The translations under genes were made by a program, and so were the position numbers. The notes beneath the pieces were generated by a model. That model was not told the origin of the DNA, made no database searches, and was given only the letters and a program-made list of their open reading frames with translations. This document shows, one piece after another, positions 34,117 through 43,955 of a stretch of DNA of 64,000 bases. The stretch covers positions 224,001-288,000 of the forward strand of contig NZ_JAHKKS010000003.1 of assembly GCF_019737615.1 (NCBI RefSeq), written 5' to 3'. This DNA comes from Sphingobium xanthum. Its GTDB lineage: Bacteria > Pseudomonadota > Alphaproteobacteria > Sphingomonadales > Sphingomonadaceae. Position 1 is the first letter of the stretch, and each line of letters begins with the position of its first letter.

Positions 34117-34120
<4 letters not shown>
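33656..34120 (-). CDS. tolR: Tol-Pal system protein TolR (ExbD family)
   Basis: 154 aa. N-terminal MAEINVTPLVDVMLVLLIIFMVTAP, the conserved ExbD/TolR helix with the proton-path Asp, then a periplasmic domain ending in a Gly/Ser tail. Works with TolQ as the proton-driven stator. Overlaps the tolQ stop by 4 bases. Confidence 0.96.
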
Positions 34121-34839
<719 letters not shown>

Positions 34840-34861
34840 GAGTGCGACTGGTCTCCGAAAG

Positions 34862-35320
34862 TCAGGCGATGCCGGGCGCGAGCGAGCGGAACCTCTCCAC
34901 CCATTGCGCCGGCTGCCGGCGCGGACGGCCGGCGGGATCCACGAATGCAACGGTCACGCTGCCCTGTGTGAGAAGGGTTTCCCCGCGCTGCACGGACTGT
35001 GCAATGACGCAGCGCGCCGGGCTCACCGCCGTCACATGGCTGCGCACGGTGAGCGCATCATCGAGGCGGGCCGGCGCGCGATAGCGGATATCGACCTCGA
35101 CCACGGCATAATTGCCGAGCCCTTCCTCCAGCGCCGCGCGCTGATCGATGCCCGCCACGCGCAGCATGTCGGAGCGGGCGCGCTCCATATAGCGCAGGAA
35201 ATTGGCATGATAGACGACGCCGGACAGGTCGGTATCCTCATAATAGACGCGCACAGGAAACAGGTGCTCCCCGCTCTCGAAAAAACCCGAGGCGGGTAGA
35301 AGTTCCGTTGGCGCCGCCAT
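34862..35320 (-). CDS. ybgC: Tol-Pal-associated acyl-CoA thioesterase YbgC
   Basis: 152 aa from the ATG at 35320. Hotdog-fold thioesterase with the family motif YYEDTDLSGVVYHANFLRYMERARS, whose Asp is catalytic. Cytoplasmic. First gene of the ybgC-tolQRAB-pal cluster, 22 bases before tolQ. The open frame extends to 35527 but those extra codons overlap the ruvB end and show no homology. Confidence 0.95.
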   Translation of the reverse strand: MAAPTELLPASGFFESGEHLFPVRVYYEDTDLSGVVYHANFLRYMERARSDMLRVAGIDQRAALEEGLGNYAVVEVDIRYRAPARLDDALTVRSHVTAVSPARCVIAQSVQRGETLLTQGSVTVAFVDPAGRPRRQPAQWVERFRSLAPGIA

Positions 35321-35501
35321 GGCGGGAACCCTAAACGAGCCGAGTCGCGGAGGAAACCCCTGTTCTCGTTTCGTCGAAAAGATGCAGTAATTTAGGGACT
35401 TATACCGCCCCTCGACCGACGATCGCCGACGAGCCGACCCTTTCGGAGGACGGGACGATCCGTATCTTTTCACACCGAAACACCAAATCCGCGACGCAAC
35501 G

Positions 35502-36521
35502 TCAGTCGAACAGACCGTCCTGGCCACCCTCGGGCGGATTGAGGCCGAGATGCTTCCAGCCCGGGCCGTTCAGCACTCGCCCCCGCGCCGTACGCGCGAT
35601 GAGGCCGAGCTGGAGGAGGAACGGCTCGATCACGTCCTCGATCGTGTCGCGCGGCTCGGAAAGCCCTGCCGCCAATGTCTCCACGCCGACCGGCCCGCCT
35701 TTGTAGATATCGGCGATCATGCGCAGATAGCGCCGGTCCATCGTGTCGAGGCCGAGATGATCGACGTCGAGCCGCGAAAGCGCATGGTCGGCTGCGGCCG
35801 CATCGACAATGTCGTGCCCGGCGGCATGGGCGAAATCCCGTACCCGGCGCAGCAGCCGCCCGGCGATGCGCGGCGTACCCCGCGCCCGCCGCGCGATCTC
35901 CGAGCAGCCATCGGGCGCGATCGGCAGCGCCAGCAGCCGCGCGGCGCGCGCGATCACCTGTTCCAGCTCGTCCACCGCATAGAAATTCAGCCGCACCGGA
36001 ATGCCGAACCGGTCGCGCAGCGGCGTCGTCAGCAGGCCCTGCCGCGTCGTCGCGCCGACCAGCGTGAAGTGCGGCAGGTCGATCCGCACCGATCGGGCGG
36101 AGGGGCCTTCGCCGATCATGATATCGAGCGCGCGATCTTCCATCGCCGGATAGAGGATTTCTTCGACCGCCGGATTGAGCCGGTGAATCTCGTCGACGAA
36201 GAGCACGTCGCCCTCGTCCAGATTGGTGAGCAGCGCCGCCAGATCACCCGCCTTGGCGATCACCGGGCCGGAGGTGGAGCGGAAGCCGACGCCCATTTCG
36301 CGCGCGACGATCTGCGCCAGCGTCGTCTTGCCGAGACCCGGCGGGCCGAAGAACAGCACATGATCGAGCGCCTCGCCCCGCGCCTTGGCCGCGGCAATGA
36401 ACACGCGCAGATTTTCGCGCGCCACTTTCTGCCCGACGAATTCATCGAGCGTCTTGGGGCGCAGCGCGGCATCGGCATCGTCGGCCGCGCGATTGGGCGA
36501 GAGGAGCGGCGAGGAGCTCAT
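35502..36521 (-). CDS. ruvB: Holliday junction branch-migration helicase RuvB
   Basis: 339 aa. AAA+ ATPase with Walker [10 protein letters not shown] (residues 59-67), Walker [12 protein letters not shown], sensor [18 protein letters not shown] and the C-terminal winged helix ([14 protein letters not shown]). Hexameric motor that pumps DNA through RuvA-held junctions. Unusually it is not directly downstream of ruvA: a gene on the other strand lies between them. Confidence 0.98.
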   Translation of the reverse strand: MSSSPLLSPNRAADDADAALRPKTLDEFVGQKVARENLRVFIAAAKARGEALDHVLFFGPPGLGKTTLAQIVAREMGVGFRSTSGPVIAKAGDLAALLTNLDEGDVLFVDEIHRLNPAVEEILYPAMEDRALDIMIGEGPSARSVRIDLPHFTLVGATTRQGLLTTPLRDRFGIPVRLNFYAVDELEQVIARAARLLALPIAPDGCSEIARRARGTPRIAGRLLRRVRDFAHAAGHDIVDAAAADHALSRLDVDHLGLDTMDRRYLRMIADIYKGGPVGVETLAAGLSEPRDTIEDVIEPFLLQLGLIARTARGRVLNGPGWKHLGLNPPEGGQDGLFD

Positions 36522-36649
36522 GCCCGTCTCATATCCGCATGCGGGCGCTTTTCCATCCGTCTCGTGATTGCGCAGGGCGAGGCGGCTTGATACGCCCTCG
36601 CATCGAGAGCCCTGCGAGACGCAGCGTCAACGGGAAGAGGAGCCGGACC

Positions 36650-37156
36650 ATGCAGTTTTCGACGATCGCCAAGACCCTGCTGCTGAGCGCCATCGCCGCG
36701 CCCGTGCTCGCCCAGCCCGCGCCGCCTCCGCCCCGCGCCAAGGGTCCGGCGCTGGAGTTTGCCGTCGAGGCCGCGCAGATCGCGATCAAGACTTGCCTCG
36801 CCAATGGCTACAAAACGACCGTGCAGGTGAGCGACAGCGAGGGCATTCCTGTCGCCCTGCTCTCGGCCGACGGCGTCGGCGCGCGCACGCAGGCGATCGT
36901 CGCCAGCAAGACCGCGATGGTGATCAAATACAAGGTCTCCAGCGGCACGATCGCCGACCGGATGAAGACCGACGCCAAGCTCGATGCCGAAGTGAAGGCA
37001 GATCCGAAAATGCCGTTCCCGTGGCGCGGCGCATTGCCGCTTATGGCCGGCAGCGAGCAGATCGGCGCCATCGCCGTCTCCGGCGCGCCGGGCGGCGAGA
37101 AGGACGAGGCCTGCGCCGAGCCGGCGATCAAGGCGATTGCCGGGCGTCTGAAATAA
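36650..37156 (+). CDS. Secreted HbpS/GlcG-family heme-binding-like protein
   Basis: 168 aa from the ATG at 36650, preceded by GAAGAGGAG and starting a signal peptide (MQFSTIAKTLLLSAIAAPVLAQP). The body (LEFAVEAAQIAIKTCLANGYKTTVQVSDSEGIPVALLSADGVGARTQAIVASKTAMV, GALPLMAGSEQIGAIAVSGAPGGEKDEACAE) matches the HbpS/GlcG (DUF336) fold. Members bind heme or are small redox/corrinoid-related proteins; the role here is unknown. It sits on the plus strand between ruvB and ruvA, both on the minus strand. Confidence 0.88.
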   Translation: MQFSTIAKTLLLSAIAAPVLAQPAPPPPRAKGPALEFAVEAAQIAIKTCLANGYKTTVQVSDSEGIPVALLSADGVGARTQAIVASKTAMVIKYKVSSGTIADRMKTDAKLDAEVKADPKMPFPWRGALPLMAGSEQIGAIAVSGAPGGEKDEACAEPAIKAIAGRLK

Positions 37157-37167
37157 GGCGCGCGGCG

Positions 37168-37776
37168 TCACTTCGCCGCTTTCCGCAGGGCCATCCGCAC
37201 CAGCGCGTCGAGGCTCGCGCCATCGCCGAGTTCGTCCAGCGCGGCGCTGACGGCCGCCGAGGCTTCGCCAGGCTTGAACCCCAGAGAGGCCAGCGCCGCC
37301 AGCGCATCGACCTGCGCCCCGCTCGCGGCCGGCGCGCCGACGCCCCCGCCGATCGCCAGCGGCGATGTCGCGATCAGGCCGACCTTGTCCTTGAGCTCGC
37401 GCACGATGCGCTCGGCAAGCTTGGGGCCGACGCCATTGGCGCGCGCGACCATCGCCTTGTCCTGCGCCGCGATCGCGCGTTGAAGGTCGGTCGGATCGAG
37501 CGCGGAGAGGATCGCCAGCGCGACACGGGCGCCCACACCCTGGACCCCGGTCAGCAGGCGGAACCAGTCCCGCTCCGTCTCGCTTGCAAAGCCGACCAGC
37601 CGGAGGAAATCTTCGCCCACCAGCATCTCGGTATGGACGGTGACGGCTTCGCCGATGCCGCTGAGCGCCGTGAGACTGCGGCTGGACATGCCAACAAGAT
37701 AGCCGACGCCGCCAACGTCGATGACCGCGCTATCCAGTCCGGTAGAAACGAGCAGGCCCTTCAAATGCGCGATCAT
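37168..37776 (-). CDS. ruvA: Holliday junction DNA-binding protein RuvA
   Basis: 202 aa with the normal three-domain layout: OB-fold N-terminus ([28 protein letters not shown]), helix-hairpin-helix region ([38 protein letters not shown]) and the flexible C-terminal domain that binds RuvB. Tetramer that recognises four-way junctions. ruvC is not in the adjacent sequence. A LexA-like box lies just upstream. Confidence 0.97.
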   Translation of the reverse strand: MIAHLKGLLVSTGLDSAVIDVGGVGYLVGMSSRSLTALSGIGEAVTVHTEMLVGEDFLRLVGFASETERDWFRLLTGVQGVGARVALAILSALDPTDLQRAIAAQDKAMVARANGVGPKLAERIVRELKDKVGLIATSPLAIGGGVGAPAASGAQVDALAALASLGFKPGEASAAVSAALDELGDGASLDALVRMALRKAAK

Positions 37777-37793
37777 GCAGTGGGTCTAGCGAT

Positions 37794-37808
37794 GTTCCCG
37801 CTTCGTTT
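37794..37808 (-). promoter_or_regulatory. LexA-like box upstream of ruvA
   Basis: GTTC-CCGCTTC-GTTT (plus strand) is a 7-of-8 match to the alphaproteobacterial LexA operator GTTC-N7-GTTC. It lies 17-32 bases before the ruvA ATG, where SOS control would be expected. Confidence 0.4.
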
Positions 37809-37907
37809 CCACTGTTTCCATCTGGAAAGGAGAAAGCAGCGGCAAATGAGCCTTTTGCCGTCATGGCCTACTACTCCCCCCGCAAGATGACGGGGAGAAA
37901 CATCTCC

Positions 37908-38372
37908 CTATCGCAACCGCCGCGTCGGATAAGGCGTCCCATCCTTGTGCTTATAGCCCTCCGTCGTGAAGATCATGTCGATGTCGGAATAAGCCCCGCC
38001 CGCCTCACGGTCCCCCGCGCTGAAGCAGAGAAACGCACAATCCTCCTCGCTGCGGTTGACCAGATGATGCCCGTTACGCAGCCCCATCGGCCATGCCGCG
38101 CAATCCCCCGCGCGTAGAAGCGTTTCGCCCGCATTCTCGACCAGCACCGCCTCGCCCGAGAGCATCACGAGAAACTCATCCTCACCCGCATGCCAGTGGC
38201 GTTGCGAGGACCATGCCCCGGACTTGAGCACCACATGGCTGGCGCCGAGCGCCGTGAGGCCGAGCCGCGCGCCGACGCGCCGCTGCCAGCGCCCCGCCAC
38301 CGGCTCGTCGAACGGCGGCGGATAGCCGGTGGAATTGAGCTGTGCGAACGCATCGAGATCGATCTTGGGCAT
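37908..38372 (-). CDS. Cupin-domain protein
   Basis: 154 aa from the ATG at 38372. The core (QRHWHAGEDEFLVMLSGEAVLVENAGETLLRAGDCAAWP) is a single cupin barrel with the metal-binding His/His/Glu set HWHAGEDE and a later His in GHHLVN. Cytoplasmic; no catalytic assignment. Divergent to dapE, with a 138-base gap. Confidence 0.88.
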   Translation of the reverse strand: MPKIDLDAFAQLNSTGYPPPFDEPVAGRWQRRVGARLGLTALGASHVVLKSGAWSSQRHWHAGEDEFLVMLSGEAVLVENAGETLLRAGDCAAWPMGLRNGHHLVNRSEEDCAFLCFSAGDREAGGAYSDIDMIFTTEGYKHKDGTPYPTRRLR

Positions 38373-38510
38373 ATATGGAGCCTTCGCGAGGGGACGGCGG
38401 CACGGCCACGCCTCTCTGTAGCGGATGCCGGCGATCAAAGGGAGAGCCGGCGACCGGTAACGAACGATGACGCTGGATCAGAAGGGCGCAAATGCTCTAA
38501 CGCGGCGGCA

Positions 38511-39665
38511 ATGACCGTGCAGCCTGCTCCCGTCCTCACCCTGACCGATCCTGCCGCGCTGGCGAGCGCCCTGATCGCTTGCCCGTCCATCACGCCAGCG
38601 ACCGGTGCCGTGTTCGATTGCCTCGCAGCGATGCTGGCGCCGCTCGGCTTCTCGGTCGAGCGTTTCCTGGATGGCGAGGCGCCGGAAGGGCCGGTCGAGA
38701 ACCTGCTCGCCGTTCGCCGTGCCGGTGACGGTCCCCATTTCGCCTTTGCCGGCCATCTCGATGTCGTGCCGCCCGGCGACGGCTGGACGAGCGACGCCTT
38801 CGCGCCGCAGACACGCGGCGAACTGCTCTACGGCCGCGGCGCCGTCGACATGAAGGGATCGATCGCGGCCTTCGTCGCGGCCGTCGCGCGCGCCGAGGCG
38901 CAGCCGGGTACGATCAGCCTGCTCATCACTGGTGACGAGGAAGGCGACGCCATCCACGGCACCCGAGCGCTGATGGCGCATATGGCCGAGCGCGGCGTCA
39001 AGCCGGACCTCTGCCTTGTGGGCGAGCCGACTTCGGTCAACCGCCTCGGCGACACGATCAAGATCGGCCGGCGCGGCTCGGTCAACATGTGGATCACCGT
39101 GCCGGGCGTGCAGGGCCATGTCGCCTATCCGCACCTCGCCCATAACCCGATCTCGCCGCTGCTGCACATCCTGAGCGCGATCGAGGCGATCGAGCTGGAC
39201 ACCGGCACCGACTGGTTCCAGCCGAGCAATATCGAGATCACCGATCTGCATGTCGGCAATCCGGCGACCAATGTGATCCCCGGCAAGGCGAGCGCGCGGC
39301 TCTCGATCCGCTTCAATGATCTGCACAGCGGCGAGGCGCTGGTCGAGCGCATCCGCGCGATCGTCGAGCCGGAAGGCGGCGTGCTGGAAGCGAAGATCAG
39401 CGGCGAGGCGTTCCTGACTCCCCCGGGCGCCTTCTCCTCGCTCATCAGCGAGGCGATCGAAGCGGAAACCGGTATCGCGACCGAGTTGTCGACCAGCGGC
39501 GGCACGTCCGATGCTCGCTTCCTCAGCCGCCTGTGCCCCGTGGTCGAGTTTGGCCTGGTCAACGCGACGATGCACAAGCTGGACGAGGCGGTCGCCCTGC
39601 CCGATCTGGAGCAGCTCACGCGAATCTATGGCCGCATCATCGCAGCCATTCCAACGCGATCTTAA
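38511..39665 (+). CDS. dapE: Succinyl-diaminopimelate desuccinylase DapE
   Basis: 384 aa from the ATG at 38511; a long upstream open frame is antisense to the cupin gene and not used. M20 di-zinc peptidase: GHLDVVPPGD (His82), GRGAVDMKG (Asp113), TGDEEGD (Glu143, Glu144), VGEPTS and a C-terminal GGTSDARF. Hydrolyses N-succinyl-LL-2,6-diaminopimelate in the lysine and peptidoglycan precursor pathway. Full length for DapE. Confidence 0.96.
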   Translation: MTVQPAPVLTLTDPAALASALIACPSITPATGAVFDCLAAMLAPLGFSVERFLDGEAPEGPVENLLAVRRAGDGPHFAFAGHLDVVPPGDGWTSDAFAPQTRGELLYGRGAVDMKGSIAAFVAAVARAEAQPGTISLLITGDEEGDAIHGTRALMAHMAERGVKPDLCLVGEPTSVNRLGDTIKIGRRGSVNMWITVPGVQGHVAYPHLAHNPISPLLHILSAIEAIELDTGTDWFQPSNIEITDLHVGNPATNVIPGKASARLSIRFNDLHSGEALVERIRAIVEPEGGVLEAKISGEAFLTPPGAFSSLISEAIEAETGIATELSTSGGTSDARFLSRLCPVVEFGLVNATMHKLDEAVALPDLEQLTRIYGRIIAAIPTRS

Positions 39666-39726
39666 CCAACGCCTGTTAAAGCGGCGCGCAATTCCAGAAA
39701 CTTGTACGAGGGGAGTTGCTGCCGCC

Positions 39727-40116
39727 ATGGCTGCCTATTCCATTCAGACAGATGCCGGCCACCGATCCTTGCACATTGTGATGCGCGGCTATTGGGACCA
39801 GCCGACGTTCGACGTGTTCGCGCGCGAGTATGAGCAGGCCGTCCGCAGCATGCATGCTGCCGGCGGCCTTGCAAAAGCGCTGGTCGATGGACGCGAATTC
39901 GCCGTGCAAGCCAAGGAGATTTCCGAGCAATTCCGGGCGCTCATTGCTCGCAACCTGCCTTATCTCACCAAGCACACCGCCACCGTCGTTCCCGCGCATC
40001 TCAACAAGCTGCAGGCCGAGCGCGCGGGCGGCGAGCTGACCGCGCAGTATTTCACGGATATCGACGAGGCGTGTGCCTGGCTCGATTGGCCGGGTGGAGC
40101 GCAAACGCCAGGTTAA
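39727..40116 (+). CDS. STAS/SpoIIAA-like protein, tandem paralog 1
   Basis: 129 aa from the ATG at 39727. A short alpha/beta protein: HIVMRGYWDQPTFDVFAREYEQAV, ALVDGREFAVQAKEISEQF, TATVVPAHLNKLQAER, AQYFTDIDEACAWLDW. The order of strands and helices resembles SpoIIAA-like/STAS folds. The gene at 40172 shares GYWD-x-xTFD-x-F, EFAVQ-x-x-EI, NKLQ-x-x-RA and YFTD-x-x-x-A-x-AWL. No signal peptide. Function unknown. Confidence 0.75.
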   Translation: MAAYSIQTDAGHRSLHIVMRGYWDQPTFDVFAREYEQAVRSMHAAGGLAKALVDGREFAVQAKEISEQFRALIARNLPYLTKHTATVVPAHLNKLQAERAGGELTAQYFTDIDEACAWLDWPGGAQTPG

Positions 40117-40171
40117 CTGGCACGTGCTATAAATGGATACAACCAAAGGAAAATCAGCGGGTTGCATCCAG

Positions 40172-40543
40172 ATGAACGCTTACGACATTTCGATCGAGCT
40201 GGATCGACGCCTGCTGCGCATGACCATGTGCGGCTATTGGGACACGGCCACTTTCGATCTCTTTGCCCACGATTTCCGCAGGGCGCTCGGCCAGCTCGCC
40301 TTACATGGCGGCGCGCGCCTCGCCTTCGTCGACGCACACGAATTCGCCGTACAATCCGTCGAAATCACCGATAAATTCGGCGCGCTGATCGCCGCGTCCT
40401 ATGGCACGATGGCGCCACGCACCGCGACCCTTGTCGCAGGCACGCTCAACAAGCTCCAGTCGGATCGCGCGGGTATGCAGGGCAGCGCCCGCTACTTCAC
40501 AGATGCAGCCGCCGCCGAGGCCTGGTTGTTCGACGAAGCATGA
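40172..40543 (+). CDS. STAS/SpoIIAA-like protein, tandem paralog 2
   Basis: 123 aa from the ATG at 40172, chosen because it aligns with the first residues of the neighbouring paralog; an ATG at 40133 would add 13 residues. Same motifs as the gene at 39727 (GYWDTATFDLF, EFAVQSVEI, NKLQSDRAG, RYFTDAAAAEAWL), spaced 55 bases from it. Divergence elsewhere indicates an old duplication. Function unknown. Confidence 0.75.
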   Translation: MNAYDISIELDRRLLRMTMCGYWDTATFDLFAHDFRRALGQLALHGGARLAFVDAHEFAVQSVEITDKFGALIAASYGTMAPRTATLVAGTLNKLQSDRAGMQGSARYFTDAAAAEAWLFDEA

Positions 40544-40549
40544 TCCCGC

Positions 40550-41104
40550 TCAGCGTCGCAGGATGATATAAAGCGCGCCGTCTCCACCATGCCGGGGATG
40601 CGCCTGGCGGACGCTGGCAATGCGATGCGCATGCGCGCTGCGTACCAGCCAGTCGCCGATCTCCGCCCGGATCGCGCCCCGCTTGCGCGCTTCGCCTGGC
40701 AAGGGCGCCGGGCGCGGCTTGCCCGTAACGACGAGCAGCACGCGCCAGCCCTGCACCGCGGCATCGCCGAGCAGCCGCTCCAGCCGCATCTGCGCCGCCG
40801 CCAGATTGAGGCCGTGCAGGTCGATGCTGATGTCCGGGGCGAGCTGACCGGAGCGGATCTTCTTCTCCCAGCTTCCATCCAGCACCGGGACCGGCGCCGG
40901 ACGGGCCGGGGCGATGGGTGCGGGCGTGCGCTCGGGTGGCACGCGGCCTTTGACCTTCAGCGCCTTGGCGAATGATTCGGGAGAGGGTGCTCCCTCCGCC
41001 TCCGCGATCACCGCCTTAGGACGGGTCCGGCGCAGCGGCGTCACCGTGCGCGCCAGCTTCTGCCAGAGATCGCGCTCCTCAGGGGAGAGGAGGCGGGACG
41101 GCAT
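40550..41104 (-). CDS. Smr-domain protein
   Basis: 184 aa. C-terminal Smr domain: ISIDLHGLNLAAAQMRLERLLGDAAVQGWRVLLVVTGK, then HGGDGALYIILRR. Smr domains are nucleases or nicking enzymes on RNA/DNA. The N-terminal ~85 residues are charged and probably disordered. It starts 25 bases inside the end of mltA, so the two are translationally coupled. Confidence 0.93.
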   Translation of the reverse strand: MPSRLLSPEERDLWQKLARTVTPLRRTRPKAVIAEAEGAPSPESFAKALKVKGRVPPERTPAPIAPARPAPVPVLDGSWEKKIRSGQLAPDISIDLHGLNLAAAQMRLERLLGDAAVQGWRVLLVVTGKPRPAPLPGEARKRGAIRAEIGDWLVRSAHAHRIASVRQAHPRHGGDGALYIILRR

Positions 41105-42419
41105 TTTGCTGGGCTGTCAGGCGGGCGTAAGTGCCGATCGGCAGCAGGAGGAGCGCACTGCCGCGCGCGGACATGCCGCCCGCCAGCGGTCGCGCCCGCT
41201 CGCCGGCGCCCCAGAAGGTATCGAAGCGGTTGGAGCCCTTGATCGCGCCGCCGGTATCCTGCGCGACCCACACGCCGTTCGGCTCAGCCCGGTCTAGCGA
41301 AAGCAGCACCGGCGCGCCGAGCGGCACGAAGGTCGGGTCCGCCGCAACAGTCGCTTCTTCCGTCACCGCGAGCCCCATGGCGCCGATCGGCCCGGCGCCG
41401 GTCAGCTCGCGAAAGAACACGTAGCTCTTGTTCTCGTTCATGATCGCCACGCCCTCGGCCGCGTGTGTGCGCAGATAGCTCATGATGTCCTGCATCGAGC
41501 CGATCTGGATCAGGCCGCGATCGCGCATCACGCGGCCGATGCCGGTATAGTCGCGCCCGTTCTGCCCGTCATAGCCGACGCGCATGACGCCGCCGTCCGG
41601 CAGGCGCAGCCGCCCGCTGCCCTGCACTTCCAGGAAGAAGAGCTCGACCGGATCATTGGCATAGGCCAGCTCCAGCCCCTTGCCGTCGAGCGACCCGGCC
41701 GTGATCGCCGCGCGATCGTCATACTGGACGAGATTGCTGCCCTGCACCTTGCCGCGAATGCGCCGGCCCTTGAGCGACTCGCTGAACAGGCCGAGATCGA
41801 CCTCGATCAGATCGGCCGGTCGCTTGTAGAGCGGTGTCTCGCAGCCGGGGGCCTTCGCCCGGCAGCCGGCGATCTCGGGTTCATAATAGCCGGTCGCGAA
41901 AGCCTTGCCGTCGCCGACCTGCACCGCCTCGAAATTGCGGCGGAAGAATTCGCGCGCATTGGCCTCGCTCCAGCTCGCTGCCGCCGCGCAGGCGGCCTGC
42001 CAGTCCGACCCGCTGGTGAGGCCGCTCTGGTCGCGCCGCCGCACGAGCGACGGGCAGGAGAGACGGAATGCCCGCAGTGCCCGCGCGGTGCGCTCGTCGC
42101 CGTTCGGCAGTAGTGTATCGAGATCGGGTCCGAGCGTCAGGCCGGCAGCTACGGCGGGGCCGGGGCCGGTGGGCGTCGGCGTCGCGCCGGACGTGGGGGA
42201 TGGAAGGGGCGCCGGGGAGGAACTCGGCGCGGGCAACGGCGGGCGCGGCGTTGCCGGCTGGGGCCTGACCGCCGATTCGCGGGGCGGCTGTGTCGGCCTT
42301 TTAGACGGAGCGGGCGCGCCTGCGGAATTAGGCGGGATGACCCGGCCGCAACCCGCCAGCGCAAGCACGCCGATAGCGGTCAGCAACCAGGGCGCGAGGG
42401 ATTGACGAAAATTTTGCAC
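41079..42419 (-). CDS. mltA: Membrane-bound lytic murein transglycosylase A
   Basis: 446 aa from a GTG at 42419, 20 bases after the tim44-like stop; this puts the lipobox LALAGC early (APWLLTAIGVLALAGCG), as expected of the outer-membrane lipoprotein. An upstream ATG at 42509 would overlap the preceding gene. A Pro/Ala-rich linker precedes the MltA domain (FATGYYEPEIAG, GRDYTGIGRVMRDRGLIQIGSMQDI) and the 3D domain (AQDTGGAIKGSNRFDTFWGAG) with the catalytic Asp. Cleaves peptidoglycan glycan strands. Confidence 0.93.
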   Translation of the reverse strand: MQNFRQSLAPWLLTAIGVLALAGCGRVIPPNSAGAPAPSKRPTQPPRESAVRPQPATPRPPLPAPSSSPAPLPSPTSGATPTPTGPGPAVAAGLTLGPDLDTLLPNGDERTARALRAFRLSCPSLVRRRDQSGLTSGSDWQAACAAAASWSEANAREFFRRNFEAVQVGDGKAFATGYYEPEIAGCRAKAPGCETPLYKRPADLIEVDLGLFSESLKGRRIRGKVQGSNLVQYDDRAAITAGSLDGKGLELAYANDPVELFFLEVQGSGRLRLPDGGVMRVGYDGQNGRDYTGIGRVMRDRGLIQIGSMQDIMSYLRTHAAEGVAIMNENKSYVFFRELTGAGPIGAMGLAVTEEATVAADPTFVPLGAPVLLSLDRAEPNGVWVAQDTGGAIKGSNRFDTFWGAGERARPLAGGMSARGSALLLLPIGTYARLTAQQNAVPPPLP

Positions 42420-42439
42420 GGCGCGGCGACCTTGTCCGG

Positions 42440-43111
42440 TCAGCCCTCGTCCGTCTCCGCGAGCTGCCAGTTGGGATCGCGACTGCGCAGATCCCGGCTG
42501 AACGTCCATGTCTCGACCGTTGTGATGGCATCGTCCAGCGACCCGGCGACGACCTGCCCGTCCTTGTCGCGCGTCACGGCGGACAGGTCCGCCTCGAACG
42601 TCACCGCGACATGGGCCACGCCGTTATCGACACGGGCATCGACGATATTGGCATTGTCGATGCGCACGAGCTTGTTGTCGAGGACCAGCCCATCGGCCTC
42701 GCGCTGCGTGATCGCTGCCTCGAAGGCATCATAGACGTCCTGCTCGCAGAAGGTCTTCAGCGTCTCGCGGTCGCCCTTCCAGAAGGCTTCGAGAATGAGG
42801 CCATAGGCAGAGCGGGCACCGCCGAGAAACTGGCCGACGTCGAATGTGCGATCCGCCGCGATCAGCGCGCGCAGTCCAGCCTGGGCAGGAACGCTGACGG
42901 CACTCTCCGCCGCACGCTGGCCAGCGGCGCGGCCATCATTGGGAACGCCCGCAGGCGCGCGGTTTGCGACCGGGCCATCGACGGGTGTCGGCAGTTGCCG
43001 CTGCTGCTCATGCCCCGTCCGGCGCCCCAGAACGGCGAAGAGCCGCAGCGCCAGCAAAGCAAAGATCATGGCCAGGACGACGATGACGGTCACGAGTTCA
43101 GCATCCTTCAA
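42440..43111 (-). CDS. Tim44-like domain protein
   Basis: 223 aa. One N-terminal membrane helix (~7-26, VTVIVVLAMIFALLALRLFAVL), a basic linker, then the Tim44-like fold (FDVGQFLGGARSAYGLILEAFWKGDRETLKTFCEQDVYDAFEAAI). In alphaproteobacteria such proteins sit at the inner membrane and are linked to protein translocation or cell-wall proteins. Upstream of mltA and smr, and divergent to secB. Confidence 0.92.
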   Translation of the reverse strand: MKDAELVTVIVVLAMIFALLALRLFAVLGRRTGHEQQRQLPTPVDGPVANRAPAGVPNDGRAAGQRAAESAVSVPAQAGLRALIAADRTFDVGQFLGGARSAYGLILEAFWKGDRETLKTFCEQDVYDAFEAAITQREADGLVLDNKLVRIDNANIVDARVDNGVAHVAVTFEADLSAVTRDKDGQVVAGSLDDAITTVETWTFSRDLRSRDPNWQLAETDEG

Positions 43112-43442
43112 ACAAGCCGGAACCCGCTAGACATAAGCGCGTTCGGCGGAACATTCAAACCCGCAACGCTTAAACTCGCGTCAACGCTGCGCAAAAGAGC
43201 GAAAAAAAGCACTTCTCGTCGCCCGGGAACCGCTTTTCGAGGGTACCAGCACGGGACGCGCGGCCTGTCGCGGGAGCTGGTCCTAATGATTGCCCTGCCC
43301 CGGCCCGCCTGCTAAGCGCCCCGCCCAAGGACGTGGAGCGGGCAGTCGCGCCCGGACATGCCGCCGTCCAGAGACATTCTGCCCCGCGCCCCGGCCCGAT
43401 GCCGGCGGCATGGCGGCCATAGCCCTGAAGGACCCGAACGAC
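43112..43442. other. Gene-free divergent interval
   Basis: About 330 bases between the tim44-like gene and secB. The left third is AT-richer (43160-43215) and should hold both promoters. I see no convincing short gene or hairpin; in-frame codons upstream of secB (ATG 43410) could give an 11-residue longer secB. Confidence 0.5.
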
Positions 43443-43925
43443 ATGACCGACACGACTGCAAATGGCGCCGACAACCTGCCGCAGATCGGCCTCATCGCGC
43501 AATATGTGAAGGACCTCTCCTTTGAGAATCCGAACAGCCCGGCCGTCTATCAGTGGCAGGAGCAGCCGCAGATCGACATCAATTTCAACATCAGCAACAA
43601 CCAGATCGCTGAGGACGTGTTCGAGATCGCGCTCAAGGTGTCGGCTTCCGCCGCCAGCGATCAGGGCACGGCCTTCGCGGTCGAGCTGGTCTTCGCCGGC
43701 CTGTTCGGCATCCGCAACGTGCCCGAGGATCAGATGCGCCCGTTCCTCTATGCCGAGGCGCCGCGCCTGCTCTTCCCGTTCGCCCGCCGTATCCTGGCCG
43801 ATGCCGTACAGGACGGCGGCTTCCAGCCGCTGCTGCTCGATCCGATCGATTTCGGCGCGCTCTACATGCAGCAGCAGGGCCAGATGGATGCTGCGGCGGC
43901 GGGCACCCCGATCGGCAACGCCTGA
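43443..43925 (+). CDS. secB: Protein-export chaperone SecB
   Basis: 160 aa from the ATG at 43443 (GAAGGA 11 bases upstream). The sequence QIGLIAQYVKDLSFENPNSPAVYQWQEQPQIDINFNI and PLLLDPIDFGALYMQQ is typical of SecB. Homotetramer that holds preproteins unfolded and delivers them to SecA. Normal length. Followed 30 bases later by murJ. Confidence 0.97.
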   Translation: MTDTTANGADNLPQIGLIAQYVKDLSFENPNSPAVYQWQEQPQIDINFNISNNQIAEDVFEIALKVSASAASDQGTAFAVELVFAGLFGIRNVPEDQMRPFLYAEAPRLLFPFARRILADAVQDGGFQPLLLDPIDFGALYMQQQGQMDAAAAGTPIGNA

Positions 43926-43955
43926 TTCGCACAACCCCATCGGCATAGCGACGCG

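Noticed and set aside
39664-39681. TTAA-N10-TTAA before the first STAS-like gene as a CtrA box
   Set aside because: CtrA boxes need a 7-base spacer; here it is 10.
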